64,000 nucleotides of DNA from Sphaerisporangium flaviroseum (GTDB lineage Bacteria; Actinomycetota; Actinomycetes; Streptosporangiales; Streptosporangiaceae): contig NZ_BAAAZR010000017.1 of assembly GCF_039537005.1 (NCBI RefSeq), forward strand, positions 1 to 64,000. Direction: 5' to 3'. The translations under genes and the position numbers were made by a program. Positions 1 to 8,355 of the stretch are shown one piece after another. A model generated the notes under the pieces. The model was not told the origin of the DNA, did not search any database, and was given only the letters and a program-made list of their open reading frames with translations. Every line of letters begins with the position of its first letter. Positions within the stretch are counted from its first letter, which is position 1.

Positions 1-389
1 GGATCGGTCTCGCTCTTCACCAGGCCGGCGGGCGTGAGGCCGCCACCGGCCGCCGTCTCTGTCCCGTCGGTGTAGGCATAGATGGTGGAGCGACCGCTGG
101 GGAAATCCGTGGTGACCGGCGTCGTCTCCTTGGACTTCTCGCCGAACGCCGTGTAGTCCCACTTGATGGCGTAGGTGTTGCTAGTGCTGCTCGTCGACCG
201 CGCGTCCCGGTAGGCGGTCATCTGGTCGTTGCGTGGGTCGAACTTGTCGGCGGCGTTGAGGTAGTAAGCGGCGTAGGAGGTCTGGCAGTCCCCGGCCGAT
301 CGGCATTTGGTGATGCTGAGTTCGTTGCCACGCTCGTCGTGGGTGACCTGGGTGGTGTTGCCGTTGCGGTCGGTGATCTTGCCGAGGAA
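1..389 (-). pseudogene. RHS/YD-repeat protein fragment
   Basis: The minus strand reads open from about 389 to the window edge without a start codon. The translation has the YD-repeat pattern of RHS proteins: ITDRNGNTTQ, then HDERGN, then DPRNDQMTAYRD, then WDYTAFGEK and IYAYTDG. RHS proteins are very large cell-surface or secreted polymorphic-toxin scaffolds, so this is a small internal piece. The upstream part is lost at about 390, where the sequence switches to a plus-strand SAF-domain gene. The C-terminal part lies off the left edge. The fragment could not be expressed as it stands, unless the join is an assembly error. Confidence 0.72.
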
Positions 390-816
390 GCAGCAGAGCA
401 GCCAGGTGGTCGGCCAGATCGCCGCAGTGGATCTCAAGGCCGGCATGCTGTTGGCCGTCTCCGCCTTGACCAGCCAGACCACGCCCGGTCCCGGTCAGCA
501 GGTGGTCGTCGTCGCCGTCAAACCCAGCCAGGTGCCGGCGCGGGGGCTGCACCCCGGAGACCCGATCAAGGTGGTTCCCACCAACGATGAGCAGAACGCG
601 ACCGCCAACCAGGCCGACGCGACCATCGCCACGATAAGGCCGACGAGAGCTCTTCCGGCCTCAGGTGTCCCCGCTGTGGTCTCCCAGGTGGCCGGCCCCA
701 ACGTGGACGGGTTCGTCGTCGTAGACGTGCTCATCGAGGACAGGGCGGCTCCCCTGGTCGCCCAGTACGCCGCGGCTGGGCATGTCGCACTCACTCTCAT
801 TCCGCGGAGTCGCTGA
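390..816 (+). pseudogene. 5'-truncated SAF-domain (CpaB/RcpC-like) protein
   Basis: From about 391 the plus frame reads SSQVVGQIAAVDLKAG, then ALTSQTTPGPGQ and VKPSQVPARGLHPGD. This is the core of the SAF domain found in actinobacterial Flp/Tad pilus assembly proteins of the CpaB type. The expected N-terminus (membrane anchor and first half of SAF) is missing and is replaced by the antisense of an RHS fragment. The stop at 814-816 is 1 nt before the next start codon, so the gene was the first or an early member of the cpaE-cpaF operon. It is probably a remnant; a chimeric product starting at 307 is possible but unlikely to work. Confidence 0.6.
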
Positions 817-817
817 G

Positions 818-1618
818 ATGGCTGTATATGCGTTCGCATCCGCGGGTGGATCTCCTGGAGTCACCACCACGGCGTTGGCGGTGACCTACAGCTGGCCGGA
901 GCGGGCATTGCTGGCCGAATGCGATCCTTCAGGCGGCTCGGTGCTCGCCGGGCACCTGTCGGGGCGGATGCCCCCGGCGCCGGGACTGCTCGAGCTCGGC
1001 CTGGCACTGGCACACAACACCGACCCCGAGGTGGTGTGGCAGCACCTGGTCCGGGTGGATCCTTCGGTGCGGTGGCGGCTGCTCCCCGGATTGCAGGACC
1101 CACGCCAAGCTGCACAACTGGATGGAGTATGGCCGGCGATCGCCGAGGCGCTGGTGACCGCTATGGGAGACCAGGCCGATGTCTTGCTGGATCTGGGCCG
1201 CATCGGCGATCGAGAGACCCCGTATGCGCTACTAGGTGCGGTCGATCTGCTGTGCATGGTGGTACGGCCCACGTTGCGCCAGGTGGACGCGGCCCGGCAC
1301 CGACTGGAGGCGCTGGGGTACGGCCCTGGTGGCCAAGGGGCACTTCCTGTGGCGTTGTGCGTGGTCGGGGAGGGTCCCTACAAGTACTGGGAAGTCAGCG
1401 AAGCACTGGATGGGCTCCCGGTGGTGGGCCGGCTTCCCGCTGATGCTCAGGCGGCGGCGTACTTCTCCGATGGCATTGTGCCGCGCCGATGGACCCGGGT
1501 GACCACCTTTCTCCAGGCGGCTACAGGGCTGGTGGTGGCGCTGCGACGCATGGCCGAGCCGGCCCAAGCGGCGAGGCGACCGGCTTCGGCTGGTTCCGGG
1601 CGCAGGAGTGGGCGATGA
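818..1618 (+). CDS. CpaE/MinD-like P-loop ATPase of a Tad-like locus
   Basis: This 266-residue protein begins MAVYAFASAGGSPGVTTTAL, a degenerate Walker A of the ParA/MinD class (GGSPGVTTTA), followed by a switch region LLAECDPSGG and by LLDLGRIG. Such proteins sit between SAF-domain and CpaF genes in actinobacterial Tad-like loci and are thought to localise or regulate the pilus or secretion machine at the membrane. The start at 818 is chosen because it follows the upstream stop by 1 nt; the 3' end overlaps the next ATG (ATGA, 1615-1618). The gene looks intact, but both neighbours are broken, so it is probably an orphan. Confidence 0.7.
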   Translation: MAVYAFASAGGSPGVTTTALAVTYSWPERALLAECDPSGGSVLAGHLSGRMPPAPGLLELGLALAHNTDPEVVWQHLVRVDPSVRWRLLPGLQDPRQAAQLDGVWPAIAEALVTAMGDQADVLLDLGRIGDRETPYALLGAVDLLCMVVRPTLRQVDAARHRLEALGYGPGGQGALPVALCVVGEGPYKYWEVSEALDGLPVVGRLPADAQAAAYFSDGIVPRRWTRVTTFLQAATGLVVALRRMAEPAQAARRPASAGSGRRSGR

Positions 1619-3276
1619 GCCAGCCGGGTGGACGCGGCGGCCGGGTGTGGCCACCTCCTGGGCTTCCGACGTCTTGGGGTAACCGTCCCGATCAGCTGCC
1701 GCTCGGCGGCAGGCTCCCCGGTCGCTCTGACACGCCTTCGCCCCCTGCGCTGTCGGTTGAGGGTCACGATGCGGCGGGGTTCGCGCAGACCGTGAGCGCG
1801 ATGACCCCTGTGGTCACCCAGGCGTTGCAGGAGGCGGGGGAGGAGCACCCGGACGCGGCAATGGCGCTCATCCGCTCATGTGTGGCCGGTTGGGCGCAAG
1901 AGCAGATGCGTTCGGGTACCTCGGTGACCGCCGCGACGCAGGCCAGGCTGGCGCGGGCGCTGTATGAAGAGCTGTATGGGATGGGCCCGTTAGCGCAGAT
2001 CGTCGCCGATCCCGAGGTGGAGAACATCGACATCAATGGGTGCGACCAGGTATGGGTCAGCTACCGCGACGGACGGATCGAGCGCGGTCCGGCGGTCGCC
2101 GCATCAAATGAGGAACTGATCGGCAAAGTTCAGCGGTGGAGCACCTACCAAAGCGCCAACCCCAGGGAGTTCAGCTGGACCAACCCACTGCTGAACGCCG
2201 CATTGGGCGAGGAGTTGCGGCTCAGCGCGGTGATGTCGGTCACCCCCTACCCGTGTGTGTCGCTGCGTTTTCACCGCCACGTCGATGTCACCTTGAACGA
2301 CCTCGTGCAGCTGGGCACCTTGGATCCGGTGTTGGCGGCGTTCCTGCGCGCCGGGGTGCGGGGCCGTAGGCCGGTGTCGCCGGCCACGATGCACCGCATC
2401 CGCGCCACGCTGCGGCACGCGCTGAATCTGGCGATCAAACAAGAGCGGCTGATCGACTTCAACCCGGCCGCGGTGATCGAGCTGCCGGACGCGGTGCGAC
2501 CCAAGGCGCTGGTCTGGACCGCCGAGCGGGTCCGGCACTGGCAGGGCGAGCACGCCCGCCACTTGGCCACAGTCAAAGGACGCGCGGCCGGGAAACGGAT
2601 CAATGTGGTCGACACCTGGATCGGTGCGCCCCGTCCTTCTCCGGTGATGGTGTGGACCCCCGAGCAGACCGGCCGGTTTCTGGCCGCCGCTGCTACCCAT
2701 CGGCTGTTCGCGCTGTATCGGCTGGTCGCCTTGCGGGGATTACGCCGTGGCGAGGCCTGCGGGCTGCGGTGGAAGGATGTAGACCTGGACTCAGGAGTGG
2801 TGGCGGTGTGCTGGCAGGTCATCCAACTCGGCTGGGACACCATTGAAGGAAAACCGAAAACCGACGCCTCCGAGCGCGTCATCGCCCTGGACGCCCAGAC
2901 CATGACGATCCTCCAAGCGCACCGCAAGCGGCAAGCCAGGGAACTGCTCGCCGCCGGCCCGGCCCGAGTGGACTCAGGATTCGTCTTCACCAACCCTGAT
3001 GGGTCCCGGCTGCATCCCCAGCACCTGACCGATCAGTTCTGCTGGCTGGCATACACCGCCGGTCTGCCGCCGATCCGGCTGCATGACCTGCGCCACGGGG
3101 CCGCCTCGATGATGCTCGCCGCCGGGGTGGATGTGAAGATCGTCCAAGAGACCTTGGGGCACACCTCCTCCAGCTTCACCCGCGACACCTACACCTCGGT
3201 CTACCCCGAAGTCGCCAAAGCCGCCGCGGAGAAAACCGCCGCGCTGGTGATCCCAGCGGCAGGGTCGCACAGATGA
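1615..3276 (+). CDS. Fusion: CpaF/TadA N-terminal half joined to a tyrosine integrase
   Basis: Residues 1-250 match the N-terminal part of the CpaF/TadA secretion ATPase: LYGMGPLAQIVADPEVENI, WTNPLLNAAL, RLSAVM, LRFHRHVDVTLNDLV and AAFLRAGVRG. The sequence leaves the family just before the expected Walker A. Residues 251-553 are a tyrosine recombinase without its N-terminal arm-binding domain: core-binding part (SPATMHRIRATLRHALNLAI), then catalytic RGLRRGEACGLRW, HDLRHG, LGHTSSSF and the tyrosine in DTYTSVY. The joint near 2366 keeps the frame open. Neither half is complete: the ATPase lacks all nucleotide-binding motifs. The integrase half resembles those of actinomycete integrative elements. 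It may be a recombination scar, a pseudogene or an assembly chimera. Confidence 0.65.
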   Translation: MSQPGGRGGRVWPPPGLPTSWGNRPDQLPLGGRLPGRSDTPSPPALSVEGHDAAGFAQTVSAMTPVVTQALQEAGEEHPDAAMALIRSCVAGWAQEQMRSGTSVTAATQARLARALYEELYGMGPLAQIVADPEVENIDINGCDQVWVSYRDGRIERGPAVAASNEELIGKVQRWSTYQSANPREFSWTNPLLNAALGEELRLSAVMSVTPYPCVSLRFHRHVDVTLNDLVQLGTLDPVLAAFLRAGVRGRRPVSPATMHRIRATLRHALNLAIKQERLIDFNPAAVIELPDAVRPKALVWTAERVRHWQGEHARHLATVKGRAAGKRINVVDTWIGAPRPSPVMVWTPEQTGRFLAAAATHRLFALYRLVALRGLRRGEACGLRWKDVDLDSGVVAVCWQVIQLGWDTIEGKPKTDASERVIALDAQTMTILQAHRKRQARELLAAGPARVDSGFVFTNPDGSRLHPQHLTDQFCWLAYTAGLPPIRLHDLRHGAASMMLAAGVDVKIVQETLGHTSSSFTRDTYTSVYPEVAKAAAEKTAALVIPAAGSHR

Positions 3277-3308
3277 GCGACATCGGCCAGTGCGGTGACC
3301 ATGAACGT

Positions 3309-3626
3309 TCACCGGGTTGGCCGTTTCGTTGGCACGTGGCCGCCATGTCGAGCCTGCTCGGCGATTTCCAGTTCGATGAAGGCCTCGATCATCGCTTGCC
3401 ACACCGCTTCGGCGACCACGGGCGCCAACCCCGCTGTAATGGCGCGCTCACGTGCCAGCGCGATCACCTGCTCTACTCGAGCGGGCGCGCGAACCGCCTG
3501 CTCATCGGCCTTGAACGCGGCAGCCGCCCGTACCAGGGACTGTCGGTCGGCCAGCAGACGGATCAGGTCGGCGTCGATAGCGTCGATACGAGCGCGGATC
3601 TCTGAAAGCGACTCCACATCAGCCAT
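3309..3626 (-). CDS. Chorismate mutase, type II (AroQ fold)
   Basis: This 105-residue all-helical protein starts MADVESLSEIRARIDAIDAD and continues with LIRLLADRQSLVRAAAAFK, RAPARVEQVIALARERA and VWQAMIEAFIELE. This is the AroQ-type chorismate mutase pattern (I-D-x-I-D near the start, L-x-x-R in helix 1, an Arg/Val spacer, and E-x-x-x-x-x-x-E at the end). It converts chorismate to prephenate, or acts as an isochorismate-pyruvate lyase-like paralogue. The ATG at 3626 is preferred to one 42 nt upstream because the family begins close to this point. It lies convergent to the integrase fusion and alone in its transcription unit. Confidence 0.8.
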   Translation of the reverse strand: MADVESLSEIRARIDAIDADLIRLLADRQSLVRAAAAFKADEQAVRAPARVEQVIALARERAITAGLAPVVAEAVWQAMIEAFIELEIAEQARHGGHVPTKRPTR

Positions 3627-3668
3627 GTTTTGATCATCCCATGGGCTGGCTAACCTGAACGCCTCCAT

Positions 3669-4111
3669 GAACCGGCCTGCCGATCAACCCGGTGGACGTT
3701 CGTGGTCACCGTACTAGCTGGTGGTGCACGTGGCCGGCCACGCTGCAACCAAGATGCTCGCCGATCTTGATCATTTGGCCGGCGGTCTGGCCGCCGACCA
3801 GTTGCCCTGGCCTGGTATCACCCGCAGGCGGCGGAGAGCCACCGTGGGCCGTATTGGTCGCTCGGCGAGGCGTGAGGCCGGCATCTGCGATACCGGGGCC
3901 GCGGTCTGACAGGCAGGCCATCGCATGTTGGACTCCCATGCCCGTCTCAAGCTAGGCGTCCCGACCACACATGCTCGCCGCACTACGCCGGAACGATCAT
4001 CGGCGCGCTGACCTTGCGCGGACGATCCCCCAGCGATCCCCCCAGTGCAGAACAATGCTCCAGAGTAGAAGTGGATCATGTGAACTTGCAGGTGAGGGGC
4101 ATGATCGCGAG
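3669..4111. other. Intergenic stretch with no recognised gene
   Basis: About 440 bp between the chorismate mutase and the tRNA. Short open frames exist on both strands but none resembles a known family. The stretch lies between the integrase fusion and the 3' end of the tRNA, so it may be decayed element DNA. No copy of the tRNA 3' end was recognised by eye on the integrase side. Confidence 0.4.
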
Positions 4112-4185
4112 TAGGGCGGGTGGGACTTGAACCCACGACCGACGGATTATGAGTCCGCTGCTCTGACCGGCTGAGCTACCGCCCC
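4112..4185 (-). tRNA. tRNA-Met (CAT anticodon)
   Basis: The minus strand folds as a cloverleaf: acceptor 5' GGGGCGG with 3' CCGCCCT (first pair G-U), D-arm TAGCTCAGCCGGTCAGAGCA, anticodon stem GCGGA/TCCGT with loop CTCATAA (CAT at 4149-4151), and T-arm GTGGG TTCAAGT CCCAC. The discriminator A is at 4112; CCA is not encoded. The GACTCATAATC loop context is usual for actinobacterial elongator tRNA-Met. The lysidine-modified tRNA-Ile2 also has a CAT anticodon and cannot be excluded by eye. Its 3' end faces the integrase-bearing segment, which suits an attachment site. Confidence 0.9.
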
Positions 4186-4296
4186 GCAAGCCTGGAGTCT
4201 CTCATAAGTTGGGATCCGTGTGAGCATGGGGAGTTGTTCACTTTAGCTCGTCCCTGGACAAGTTTGATACGGGCTCGCCTGGACGGGTGGTGATCA

Positions 4297-4346
4297 GGTC
4301 CAGGGTGGGCGGCTGACGCCCTGGAATGAGCCGCCCACCCTGGGCC
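4297..4346 (-). terminator. Strong hairpin terminator after the esterase gene
   Basis: CCAGGGTGGGCGGCT at 4300-4314 pairs perfectly with AGCCGCCCACCCTGG at 4329-4343, extended by three further pairs on the outside (one G-U), around a 14-nt loop. It lies 86 nt past the stop of the minus-strand esterase. There is no clear U-tract, as is common in actinomycetes. Confidence 0.75.
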
Positions 4347-4431
4347 GATCGGACCAGGGGACCGTGCCGGGGGAGTCGCGGGGTGGTGGGAGTCGAGAGT
4401 GGTGGGAGTCGACGGTGGCGGCTCGGGGTGG

Positions 4432-5514
4432 TCAGGAGGGGGTGCAGGTGATGGTGGCCGGGGGGTTGTTGGTGGTGGTCCAGGTGGCGTTGAAGCCGAA
4501 GACGGTGGAGGCGGACGCGGCCAGGTTGCCGTTGTAGCCGAGGTTCCTGACCGTCACGGTGCTGCCGGTCTGGGTCGGGGCGCCGTTCCAGAGCTGTGTG
4601 ATCGTCTGGCCGTTGGGGAAGGTCCACGTGGTCGTCCAGCCGTTGATCGGCGCCGAGCCGGTGTTCCTGACCGTCACCTCTCCGCCGAAGCCGCCCTGCC
4701 ACGAGTTGGCGATCTTGTAGGTGGCCGAGCATCTCGTGCCCGAGGGCGGTGGCGTGGAGGTGGTGGGGGTGGGCGTTGGGGTTGGCGTGGGTGTGGTGGG
4801 CGGGTTCGTGCCGAGCAGGCGGGCGAGGGCCGGGTACCACTTGTCGGCCATCTTCTGGTCGCCCGCGCTGTTCGGGTGCACGCCGTCATAGGTGTCAGCG
4901 GCCGTGCTGAACCCGGTCCACTGGTCCACGACCACGATCGGCGACTGCGTGGTCGTCTTCGACTGTGCCCAGCCGGGGATGGCGGCGTTCAGCGCGACGG
5001 TCCGCTGGGCGCATTCGGCGCAGGTGCTGGGGTTCATCGGGATGATCTGGGCGACGAGGATCTTCGTGGCGGGGTTGGCGGCCCGCATCTGGTCGACCAG
5101 CTTGCCGTACGCCGCGAGGATCGTGGCCGTCGGCCGGTTGCTCCACACGTCGTTGGTCCCGAAGTGCATCATGACGATGTCGGGCCTGGTGGTGGAGAGC
5201 CAGCCGGGAAGCTGGTTCTGGTCGGCCACGTTGGTGACGAGGGCCCCGCCGTGCCCCTCGTTGTCGCCGTCGTACGACACCCCGCACCCCTGGGGTGGCA
5301 GGGTGCCGACGAAGTCGAGGCCGGTATAGCCGCCCTGGGCCAGCTTGTTCCACAGGAGGGCGCGCCAGCAGCCGGGGGAGCCGGTGATGGAGTCACCCAG
5401 CGGCATGATCCTCACGGTCGCGGCCCGCGCCGGAAGCGCGGGCGTGATGATCACATAGGCCAGGACTCCGATCAACGCCGTCACCATCGCCAGGAGCGCA
5501 CGCCTCGTCGCCAT
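4432..5514 (-). CDS. Secreted SGNH/GDSL esterase with C-terminal CBM2
   Basis: This 360-residue secreted enzyme has an N-terminal signal or anchor (MATRRALLAMVTALIGVLAY). The SGNH hydrolase follows with block I GDSITGSPG, a Gly in GGYTG, Asn in HFGTNDVW and the final DGVHPNSAGD (catalytic Asp and His). Then comes a Pro/Thr linker (TPTPTPTPTPTT) and a family 2 carbohydrate-binding module with WQGGFGGEVTV, W-T-F-x-N-G-Q and the usual terminal Cys. The likely role is deacetylation of plant xylan or another esterified polysaccharide (CE3-like) outside the cell. The ATG at 5514 is chosen over one 39 nt upstream because the signal peptide starts there. It diverges from the TIGR03086 gene across a long palindrome. 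Confidence 0.88.
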   Translation of the reverse strand: MATRRALLAMVTALIGVLAYVIITPALPARAATVRIMPLGDSITGSPGCWRALLWNKLAQGGYTGLDFVGTLPPQGCGVSYDGDNEGHGGALVTNVADQNQLPGWLSTTRPDIVMMHFGTNDVWSNRPTATILAAYGKLVDQMRAANPATKILVAQIIPMNPSTCAECAQRTVALNAAIPGWAQSKTTTQSPIVVVDQWTGFSTAADTYDGVHPNSAGDQKMADKWYPALARLLGTNPPTTPTPTPTPTPTTSTPPPSGTRCSATYKIANSWQGGFGGEVTVRNTGSAPINGWTTTWTFPNGQTITQLWNGAPTQTGSTVTVRNLGYNGNLAASASTVFGFNATWTTTNNPPATITCTPS

Positions 5515-5649
5515 CTGCCACCTCCCATGGTCGCCTCGCGATCGTAGGGACACGAGTCCTTCCAGAGGAAGGAATCGGGCGCCGTAACCCAGGCGACCTG
5601 CGCTTCCGCCTCGTCGGCAGCTGAAATTTACATGGTCTGCCCGACCCGT

Positions 5650-5679
5650 CAGATAGGTAGGAAATGTCCTACCTATCTG
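5650..5679. promoter_or_regulatory. Perfect 13-bp inverted repeat, likely operator
   Basis: AGATAGGTAGGA (5651-5662) is followed by AATG and the exact complement TCCTACCTATCT (5667-5678), with one more C-G pair outside. It sits in the divergent gap between the esterase (start 5514) and the gene at 5741, in locally AT-richer DNA. It could be a repressor operator or part of a leader hairpin. Confidence 0.6.
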
Positions 5680-5740
5680 CTACCTTCGGTGTGCGCCGGA
5701 GTGGCGTACGCGTTCCGTGGCGAAAGGCAGGGCTAGATAG

Positions 5741-6310
5741 ATGTCGGTAGTGGGAGATCGTTACGACCGCTTGGCGGGGGAGTTCCTCCGGCGTATCGAG
5801 GCGACGCCGATGGACAGGTGGGACGCGCCGAGCCCATGCGAGGGCTGGTCGGCGCGTGAGGTGGTGGCCCATGTCGTCGTCAACCACCGGATGATCACCG
5901 AGGGGGCGCTGAGCGGGCATTTCGCCCCACCGGGGTCCGATCCCCGGCCGGCGATGGACGACGCCGATCTCGCCGCCGCCTTCGACGAGTGCCGGCGGCG
6001 CTTCGTGGCCCTGCTGGACGATCCGGCCTTCGCCCTGCACACGTTTCCGGCCCCGATCGGTCTGGTGACGCTGGAGCGCGCCGCCGACGTGATCGGAGTG
6101 CTGGAGCTCCTCGTCCACACCTGGGATCTCGCCCGGGCGGTCGGTGGCGACGAGAAGCTCGACGAGGAGGCCGTGGCGGCGACGTACGAGGCGATCAAGC
6201 CTCACTACGACGCGCTGCAGGCGACGGACGCGTTCCTTCCCCGGATCGCTCCGCCGCCCGGAGCGGACGTGCAGACCGAGTTCCTGTGCTTCCTCGGCCG
6301 CAGGCCCTGA
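5741..6310 (+). CDS. TIGR03086-family DinB-like protein
   Basis: This 189-residue protein has the MDMPI/DinB-like fold of actinobacterial TIGR03086 proteins: N-terminal helix with MDRWDAPSPCEGWSAREVVAH, HVVVNHRM, and LVHTWDLARAVG near residue 130. The conserved His residues (in EVVAHVV and LLVHTWD) would bind a metal. Relatives include mycothiol-dependent maleylpyruvate isomerase, but the true substrate of this subgroup is not known. The ATG at 5741 is the natural start. The 5' side carries a strong palindrome (5650-5679), so transcription is probably repressor-controlled. Confidence 0.8.
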   Translation: MSVVGDRYDRLAGEFLRRIEATPMDRWDAPSPCEGWSAREVVAHVVVNHRMITEGALSGHFAPPGSDPRPAMDDADLAAAFDECRRRFVALLDDPAFALHTFPAPIGLVTLERAADVIGVLELLVHTWDLARAVGGDEKLDEEAVAATYEAIKPHYDALQATDAFLPRIAPPPGADVQTEFLCFLGRRP

Positions 6311-6323
6311 TCGGAGGGAGGCG

Positions 6324-6605
6324 TCAGGACGGGTCGCCGGGCTCCTTCTCCTCCTCGGAGCGCGAGGGGTCGGGCGCGTCGAGAGGGCGCAGCCGTTCCC
6401 AGACGAGGAAGACGGCGGCGGCGACGAGCATCGCGACGCCCGTCCAGAGGTTGATGCGCACGCCTTCTGCCTTGTCCACGGCGGCCTGCCCGTCCAGGAG
6501 GCCGACCACCGTGAGGACGAGGCCGTACACGAGGAACAGCCCGCCGATGATGCGGCGGATGTCGAACAGCCGGGCGACGCGCTTGCTGCCGGTCTCGTCG
6601 CTCAC
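6324..6605 (-). CDS. Small two-TM membrane protein next to the symporter
   Basis: This 93-residue protein has two predicted membrane helices (GGLFLVYGLVLTVVGLL and WTGVAMLVAAAVFLVW) and a charged cytoplasmic tail (DPSRSEEEKEPGD). It lies 73 bp downstream of, and on the same strand as, the sodium/solute symporter, so the two are likely co-transcribed. Short membrane proteins often accompany SSS transporters in actinomycetes and may be accessory subunits; no specific function is known. Confidence 0.75.
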   Translation of the reverse strand: MSDETGSKRVARLFDIRRIIGGLFLVYGLVLTVVGLLDGQAAVDKAEGVRINLWTGVAMLVAAAVFLVWERLRPLDAPDPSRSEEEKEPGDPS

Positions 6606-6678
6606 AGGGGTCTCCGATCATGGAATGTCACGGCCGTGAGGGCCGCCGTGGTGGCGCTGGTGGTGATGGTCATGGGTC

Positions 6679-8355
6679 TCAGGCGAACGGGATGTACAGC
6701 AGGGCGCCGAGGATGACCGCTCCGGCGCCGAGCAGGATGGGTGAGCGGTACCAGGCCTTGTCGCCCGCCAGCGCGTCGTCGGCGATCGAGGCGTCGCTGA
6801 GCCCGTAGACGAGGCCACGCAGCTCGCTCTCGGGCTTGGGCGTGGTGGCGAGGGTGACCGCGACGGAGACCAGCGCGTCCACGACGAAGGCGGTGCCCGC
6901 GCCCCAGAAGGTGGCGTTGAGCTCGGTGCCGAAGTCCAGCACTCCCATCCGGAACAGGATGTAGGAGGCGAACGCGGCGACCGTGCCCGTCAGCAGTCCC
7001 CAGAAGCCGGCCCACGCGGTCATCCGGCGCCAGAACAGGCCGATGATGAAGGTCGCGAACAGCGGTGCGTTGAAGAAGGAGAACAGCGTCTGCAGGTACA
7101 CCATGATGTTGCTGAACCCGGCGGCGATCAGCGCGGTGCCGACGCCCATGACGACCCCGCCGACGGTGGCGAGGCGGCCGAGCCGCAGGTAGTACTCGTC
7201 CGGCCTGTCCTTCTTCACGTGCGACTTCCAGATGTCGTAGGTGAAGACGGTGTTGAAGCCGCTGATGTTGGCCGCCATCCCGGCCATGAACGAGGCGAGC
7301 AGGCCGGTGATCGCGATGCCGAGCACGCCGTTGGGCAGCAGGTCGCCCATCAGCAGCGGGATCGCGTAGTTGTACTGGGCGCCGCCCGGCTTGCCGAGAT
7401 CGTTGAAGAGCACGAGCGCCACCAGGCCGGGGATCACGGTGACGGCCGGGATCATCAGCTTGGGGTAGGCCGCGACGATCGGGGTGAGCCGCGCCGCCGT
7501 GGTGTTGCGCGCCGACAGCCCTCGCTGCACCTCGGCGAAGTTGGTCGTCCAGTAGCCGAAGGAGAGCACGAAGCCGAGCCCCAGCACGATGCCGACCCAG
7601 TGCGCGCCCAAGGGGTTGGCGTCGGCGGACCCGGTGTTGGCCCAGGCGTGCAGGCCCGGCTCGCCCATCGCGGTCTGCCGGACCTTGTCCGCCAGCCCGG
7701 AGAACCCGCCCACCTTGATCAGCCCGAGTACGGTCACCGGGATCAGGCCGGCGAGGATGACGAAGAACTGCATCACCTCGTTGTAGATCGCCGAGGACAG
7801 GCCACCGAGCACGACGTAGGTGAGCACGATGGCCGCCGAGACGACGATCGACAGCAGCAGCGGCCAGCCGAGCAGCGCACCCATCACGATCGCCAGCGCG
7901 TACAGGTTGATCCCGGCGATCAGGATCTGCGCCGCGGCGAAGGTGATCGCGTTGAGCAACTGGGTCTGGCCGTTGAAGCGACGCCGCAGGAAGTCCGGCA
8001 CGCTGTGCACCTTGGAGCGGTAGTAGAAGGGCATCATCACGATGCCCAGGAACACCATCGCGGGGACGGCGCCGATCCAGTAATAGTGCACGGTGGCGAC
8101 GCCGTACTGGGCCCCGTTGGCGGCCATGCCGAGGATCTCGGTGGCGCCGAGGTTGGCGGACAGGAACGCCAGGCCGGTGATCCAGGCGGGAAGCGACCGT
8201 CCCGAGAGGAAGAAGTCCAGGCTGGTGTGGATGGCCCGGCGTGCGGCGAAGCCGATGCCCAGCACGGTGATGAAGTACAGCGCGAGGACGGCGTAGTCAA
8301 GCAGGTTGACGTCCAGCTTCAGGTCCGGCGCCGCTAGAGCGAGGTGAAGATGCAC
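6679..8355 (-). CDS. Sodium:solute symporter (SSS family), sugar-type
   Basis: This 558-residue protein has about 14 hydrophobic segments. SSS landmarks are visible: FLSGRSLPAWITGLAFLSAN near residue 50, GATEILGMAANGAQYG, and YWTTNFAEVQRGLSARN near 270. These are typical of the Na+/glucose-galactose (SglT/SGLT) branch, which takes up sugars with sodium. Divergent from the GH74 xyloglucanase with about 340 bp between, it could import released sugars. The substrate is inferred only from family and context. The start MHLHLALAAPDLKLDVN precedes TM1. Confidence 0.88.
   Translation of the reverse strand: MHLHLALAAPDLKLDVNLLDYAVLALYFITVLGIGFAARRAIHTSLDFFLSGRSLPAWITGLAFLSANLGATEILGMAANGAQYGVATVHYYWIGAVPAMVFLGIVMMPFYYRSKVHSVPDFLRRRFNGQTQLLNAITFAAAQILIAGINLYALAIVMGALLGWPLLLSIVVSAAIVLTYVVLGGLSSAIYNEVMQFFVILAGLIPVTVLGLIKVGGFSGLADKVRQTAMGEPGLHAWANTGSADANPLGAHWVGIVLGLGFVLSFGYWTTNFAEVQRGLSARNTTAARLTPIVAAYPKLMIPAVTVIPGLVALVLFNDLGKPGGAQYNYAIPLLMGDLLPNGVLGIAITGLLASFMAGMAANISGFNTVFTYDIWKSHVKKDRPDEYYLRLGRLATVGGVVMGVGTALIAAGFSNIMVYLQTLFSFFNAPLFATFIIGLFWRRMTAWAGFWGLLTGTVAAFASYILFRMGVLDFGTELNATFWGAGTAFVVDALVSVAVTLATTPKPESELRGLVYGLSDASIADDALAGDKAWYRSPILLGAGAVILGALLYIPFA

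Noticed and set aside
3721..3909. Small open frame between chorismate mutase and tRNA
   Set aside because: No family, no ribosome-binding site and weak codon bias.
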